Assembly (NCBI RefSeq): GCF_033807575.1
Contig: NC_084710.1
Location: 19,758,357-19,822,356, forward strand
DNA length: 64,000 nucleotides
Source: Cydia pomonella
Lineage: Eukaryota; Arthropoda; Insecta; Lepidoptera; Tortricidae
Reading direction: 5' to 3'
Below are positions 60,176 to 64,000 of the stretch, in pieces; within the stretch, counting starts at the first letter, position 1, and each line of letters opens with the position of its first letter. The position numbers and the translations under genes are program-made. Under the pieces are notes generated by a model. That model searched no databases and was not told where the DNA came from. It saw nothing but the letters and a program-made list of their open reading frames with translations.

Positions 60176-60239
60176 AAGATGCGCTTATTGTGTGTATAGA
60201 CAAAAGTAGTTCTGTCTATACACACAATAAGCGCATCTT
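60176..60239. repeat. Perfect 27-bp hairpin
   Basis: Arms 60176-60202 (aagatgcgcttattgtgtgt, atagaca) and 60213-60239 pair without mismatch around a 10-base loop. It could be a young palindrome, the core of a MITE, or a precursor-like hairpin RNA. Nothing nearby decides between these. Confidence 0.85.
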
Positions 60240-60641
60240 GCTAACAGATTGTACACTTATACTTTAAGCTATTATACGTATTCTTTCCAAGAAGAGCGGG
60301 GTTTCTGTTCGTATTTAAATCAACCATGGAACTCCTTTGCGTGAATCAATTGTTATTTTTGAATCTAAAGTCCATATAAGATTTAAGGGGACTCTTCGCG
60401 AACTCGTCGAATATTTTTTCGTGTCCGTGTTAGTTATTATGAACATTAGAAGATATCAAGTAACTTTTCATGAGCTTCTAGTTGATGGAGAAATCCAAAA
60501 TCCGCCAATCCGAATAAAAATGATATTTAAATTATGTCATTTTACTCACATTCGCGACAATACTAACATATGAATAATATTAAAATGACATGATTAAGAT
60601 ATCACAATAAAAGTTTGAATTGGCCTCCTTCTTTAAGGGCG

Positions 60642-61789
60642 TTATAACATTTCAGCGAAGTACAAGAAAAAGTCCTTCCCCGTTATGCCGCACGCTTTGA
60701 CGCCTCGACGTATGCGCACGTAGCCCCTCTCGCCCCACATTACTCCATACGAGTTCTTTATGGTCCAGAACTGTTTACCATTTTCTGTAGAAGAAAACAA
60801 ATGACGTTAAGAACATCGTTCATGCTAAAAAATGGATTTTAATGGAAACTTACAACTTCTTATTTATAGCCTGCCATTGTTTGTTCAAAACAAAAATCCT
60901 TTATTTGCAAGATCTAAGTTTAAATAAGATGAGCCCTTAAAAAGCAAAAGTGCCACGTATTCAACCTACATGCAATGTGCTGCTAATAGCATCACTTCGT
61001 TACTTAAACGCTAGTACCTAATATTCAAAATATTTAAAACTATTCTTATTTTACATAAATATATAATGTATGTCAAATAATAAGAGTAAAAGATAGGTGT
61101 TTTAATAGTGTCTACCTACACATTAATTCTGTTAGGTATATTAATGAATAGAATCAGGCGTTACTTTGCGGAAATCCATACTAATTAAAATAAAAAATAT
61201 TACTTTGCTGATCCGCGAAAAGTTAACGTGCCAATAGTCAATCAGTGCTAACCCGCTATACTTACTTGCGTATATTTTCATGCACTTAATATTGCCACCC
61301 TCCCACCGCAAAAATTAATACGCAAATAAATATAACAACCCACCACCAAAAGTACAAAACTCGACACATGTTTCGCCTCTCTACGAGGCATCCTCAGGAG
61401 ATGCTGGAGATGTTGACGGTCTCACGTCCGAAAACTCAGTGTCTGTGTTTCAGTTGTCGGACATCAGACCGTCAACATGTCCAGGACTATTTATTTGCGT
61501 ATTTATTTTTGCAGTGGGAGAGCGGGAATATTAATTGCATGTTAAAATAAGCAAGTAAGTATAACGGGCTAGCACTGATTAACTAGCATGCTAACTTTTC
61601 GCGGATCAGCAAAGTAATATTTTTTGTGTTAATTTCTGTTATACTTTTGATCGATTTTAGCAAATTTACATTCTTACAAACCTTCTCCATACCCTACTAA
61701 GAGCACGCAGTGATCGAAAGGTTTGCCGGTGCACAAGTCGGGTTCCAGGATTCCTCCAGAATAATGTTTAAAATCAGCAGCACTCAAAC
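60642..61789 (-). CDS. Gene G: cathepsin L-like protease, exons 4 and 5 only in this window
   Basis: Minus-strand exon 4 (61789-61682) and exon 5 (60784-60642) have the family phases and GT-AG sites (acceptors TTTCAG and CTACAG, donor GTTTGT). Exon 4 keeps the catalytic His (DHCVLLVGYG). Exon 5 keeps Asn but in NSYG rather than NSWG, and its C-terminus is three codons longer than in C and E, ending EML. Exons 1-3 were not found between 61790 and the window end, so they lie beyond it or are lost. Whether the catalytic Cys is present cannot be told. No frameshift is seen in the two exons. Confidence 0.8.
60785..61681 (-). other. Gene G intron 4
   Basis: 897 bp, AT-rich. The stretch 61200-61310 is repeated in inverse at about 61500-61625 (gctagcactgattaactagc and ttgcagtgggagagcgggaa with their partners), a long imperfect foldback around 61310-61490. 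No exon inside. Confidence 0.5.
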
Positions 61790-62535
61790 CTGAAACGACA
61801 TATAAACCATTTTTTTTAGGGTTCCGTACCTCAAAAGGAAAAAATCCGTCTGTCTGTCAAGACCCTTTACGAAACCATACTCAAGTCTACACAGTCCCTT
61901 GAACTGTGAAAAAATCAGACTTCTAAGTTAACATAAAAAAAGCGGCCAAGTGCGAGTCGGACTCGCCCATGAAGGGTTCCGTACCATTTATGACGTATTA
62001 AAAAAAACTACTTACTAGATCTAGTTCAAACCAATTTTCGTTGGAAGTTTGCATGATAATGTATATCATATATTTTTTTTAGATTTTTGATTCTGTTATT
62101 TTAGAAGTTACAGGGGGGGGGGACACACATTTTTTCACTTTGGAAGTGTCTCTCGCGCAAACTATTCAGTTTAGAAAAAAATGATATTAGAAACCTAAAT
62201 ATCATTTTTGAAGACCTATCCCTAGATACCCCACACGTATGGGTTTGATGAAAAAAGATTTTTTGAGTTTCAGTTCTAAGTATGGGGAACCCCCAAAATT
62301 TATTGTTTTTTTACTATTTTTGTGTAAACATCATAATGCGGTTCATAGAATACATCTACTTACCAAGTTTGAACAGTATAGCTTTTATAGTTTCGGAAAA
62401 AAGTGGCTGTGACAGAATCGGACAGACAGACGGACATGACGAATCTATAAGGGTTCCGTTTTTTGCCATTTGGCTACGGAACCCTAAAAGATACGCCGTT
62501 TATGTCACAAAAATCTTATATGTGACCGCGGCCGG
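61790..62535. repeat. Abundant lepidopteran repeat upstream of gene G exon 4
   Basis: From about 61938 (gcggccaagtgcgagtcgga) to about 62488 (ggctacggaaccctaaaa) it resembles 53502-53640 and 15601-16571, with an acagacagacggaca run near 62420. The plus frame in this stretch is repeat-derived. Confidence 0.65.
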
Positions 62536-62617
62536 CTTGTCGCTTGCCATAAGGATCCCTTGTAAGGTTATTCGTATAAAGATACAGGCAAATCTCGTCC
62601 TTATGGCAAGCGACAAA
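62536..62617. repeat. Inverted repeat, 20-bp arms
   Basis: Arms cttgtcgcttgccataagga (62536-62555) and its inverse at 62598-62617. It is probably a MITE core; the gccataaggatccctt context resembles the element at 43863-43998. Confidence 0.65.
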
Positions 62618-62789
62618 GTGGGACGTTTTGCCGGCGTCGATAATATATTAAGACACTCTCAAGGGAATCAATATTCATAGGGTATTTTCCGTTGACCTAG
62701 GCATACTATAAAATATGGCGAGTTATATCGTATTAATACGCTACAAGTACAGGGCAAAATCGGAAAACTATAAATGTAAATAAAAAGAA

Positions 62790-63160
62790 TAATAAGCCTG
62801 ATATTGTGATAATAGATCAATCGCAACGCCGGGCCGTGCTCGTCGACATCACCATCCCCCATGATGAGAATCTCGTGAAAGCCGAGAAGGAGAAGTCCAG
62901 TAAGTACCTAGAGTTTACTCACGAGATAACCACCATGTGGGATGTTGATTCGACGATCATTGTTCCCATAGTCGTTTCAGGGAACGCCCTTGTAGCGAAG
63001 AGTCTCGACCAACATCTTGAGAGACTCTCGCTAGGTGGCTAAATCAAGGGTCAGATGCAGAAGGATCACCAGCAGCTTGGGCCCTGCCCCTCCTGCTGGC
63101 GGCACCCTAGGCTAGGATTTTTTAAAAATATGTTTATATATATTTTGTATTCTTTTTATA
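62790..63160 (+). mobile_element. R4/Dong-like LINE C-terminal fragment, plus strand
   Basis: The frame contains PDIVIIDQSQRRAVLVDITI, KYLEFTHEITTMWDVDS and a stop at about 63042, with a tail to about 63160. It matches the minus-strand fragment in gene B intron 2. There is no polymerase core. Confidence 0.65.
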
Positions 63161-63234
63161 TGATTTTTTGTATTTTACTTTTATATTCATATCATTAAAA
63201 CCCTAACCTGAGATGAAAAATAAATAAATGGATC

Positions 63235-63547
63235 ATAATAATAAAATTATACGGAATCCTCCGTGGGCGCGTCCGACTCGCGAGGGACGCTATTTTTTCC
63301 AAAAAATATGAAAAAAATCGTGAAAGTAAAGCTTGGTAAAACCTTTCAAATAAAACTTTAACAATACATGATCGGTTAAGCCGTTTTTGAGTTAAGTATT
63401 GCAAAAAGTCTTCCCTCTTGAGTACAAACAAAGACGTACAACGCCGCGAAGGTACTTTACCCCCTTTCAAGGCAGTTTACTGTGATGGATGTGTAACTAC
63501 GGAACCCTACACTGAGCTTGGCCCGACATGCTCTTGGCCGGTTTTTT
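63235..63547. repeat. Abundant lepidopteran repeat
   Basis: Ends in cggaatcctccgtgggcgcg and gacatgctcttggccggttt. Parts match 15780-15850 in inverse. Non-coding. Confidence 0.6.
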
Positions 63548-63884
63548 ATGACATAAACCATTGACATATTAGGTACAAAATACTTCGTAAAGACGGCCCT
63601 AACAAGAACTACGAAAGGCTAGTGCATTGGTATCAAATCACATTGTGCGACGAATGCGAGCCCATCGTGCTGTGACTGCAGAACTCATCAATCAATCGCG
63701 TTATGGCATTCGTGCGCACAATTCGATTGTCAAACGAGAACGTGCGGACGGGTATGAACGGACCTATCTTCACTTTTGAAATCTTTGACATAAACACTAA
63801 AATGTTACTTCGCAGAATGGGCAATTCTTTATTTTATTAGAATAATGGAAAAAATATTGCTAAGTTATACTCCTGCACCAAACT

Positions 63885-64000
63885 AACTGTTTTTGTTTAG
63901 CCCAACGGTTGACTGGTAGAGAATGCAAGGCGTTAAGTCCGCCATTAGTACCCATTTTAGTAAATTTGCACAATAAAGTTTAAATAAATAATAAATAAAT
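63885..64000 (+). mobile_element. 3-prime end of a Jockey-like LINE at the window edge
   Basis: The segment ggttgactggtagagaatgc followed by a gcgttaagtccgcc-type run and caataaag closely resembles the 3-prime UTR of the LINE at 17550-20357. It is a 5-truncated relative. Confidence 0.6.

Noticed and set aside
61790..64000. Exons 1-3 of gene G in the right-hand end
   Set aside because: Searched for CGSC-, SEGQ- and DYPY-type segments on the minus strand; only repeats were found.

Overview
This window looks like nuclear DNA of a moth or butterfly. It is AT-rich, its genes have small GT-AG introns, and it is full of LINE debris, tRNA-derived SINEs and palindromic MITEs of types I recognise from Lepidoptera. 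The assignment is by pattern memory, not by a database search. No bacterial operons, rRNA, functional tRNA genes or CRISPR arrays were seen.

The only host genes I can support form one tandem cluster of papain-family (C1A, cathepsin L-like) cysteine proteases with an N-terminal I29 propeptide. Each complete gene has five exons with the same intron phases (1, 2, 1, 1). I name them A to G from left to right. A (2627-7531) and B (12078-17169) lie on the plus strand. D (orphan exon 1, 22736-21682), C (31029-24302), E (38922-32401), F (51640-43678) and G (exons 4-5 only, 61789-60642) lie on the minus strand. Joining the exons by hand gives open frames of 328 codons (A, B), 326 (C, E) and 338 (F), with canonical splice sites.

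The main discovery is a graded loss of catalysis with intact reading frames. A, B and C keep the Cys/His/Asn triad. In E all three positions are changed (Cys to Ala, His to Thr, Asn to His). In F all three are changed differently (Cys to Ser with a remodelled loop, His to Gly, Asn to Phe). So the array appears to hold two independently derived pseudoproteases beside likely active enzymes. D is a true pseudogene: a LINE sits in its exon 1, it carries a frameshift, and its catalytic Cys is Ser. G keeps His and Asn in the exons visible here.

A, B and E share a proximal promoter module: paired CACGTG boxes in a common longer motif, then a TATA box. A, B and F also have a TCAGT initiator. C has a decayed E-box.

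The space between and inside the genes is transposon-derived. There is a nearly full-length Jockey-like LINE (17550-20357), a minus-strand LINE with an FADD reverse transcriptase (57180-54840), RTE-like remnants and R4/Dong-like C-terminal fragments. There are also a hAT-like element with 8-bp duplications (26185-26958), a Mutator-like foldback element with 9-bp duplications (54066-54601), many small inverted-repeat elements, and a tandem-to-inverted array at 58240-59100. Several sit in introns or directly beside exons and have probably shaped the cluster.
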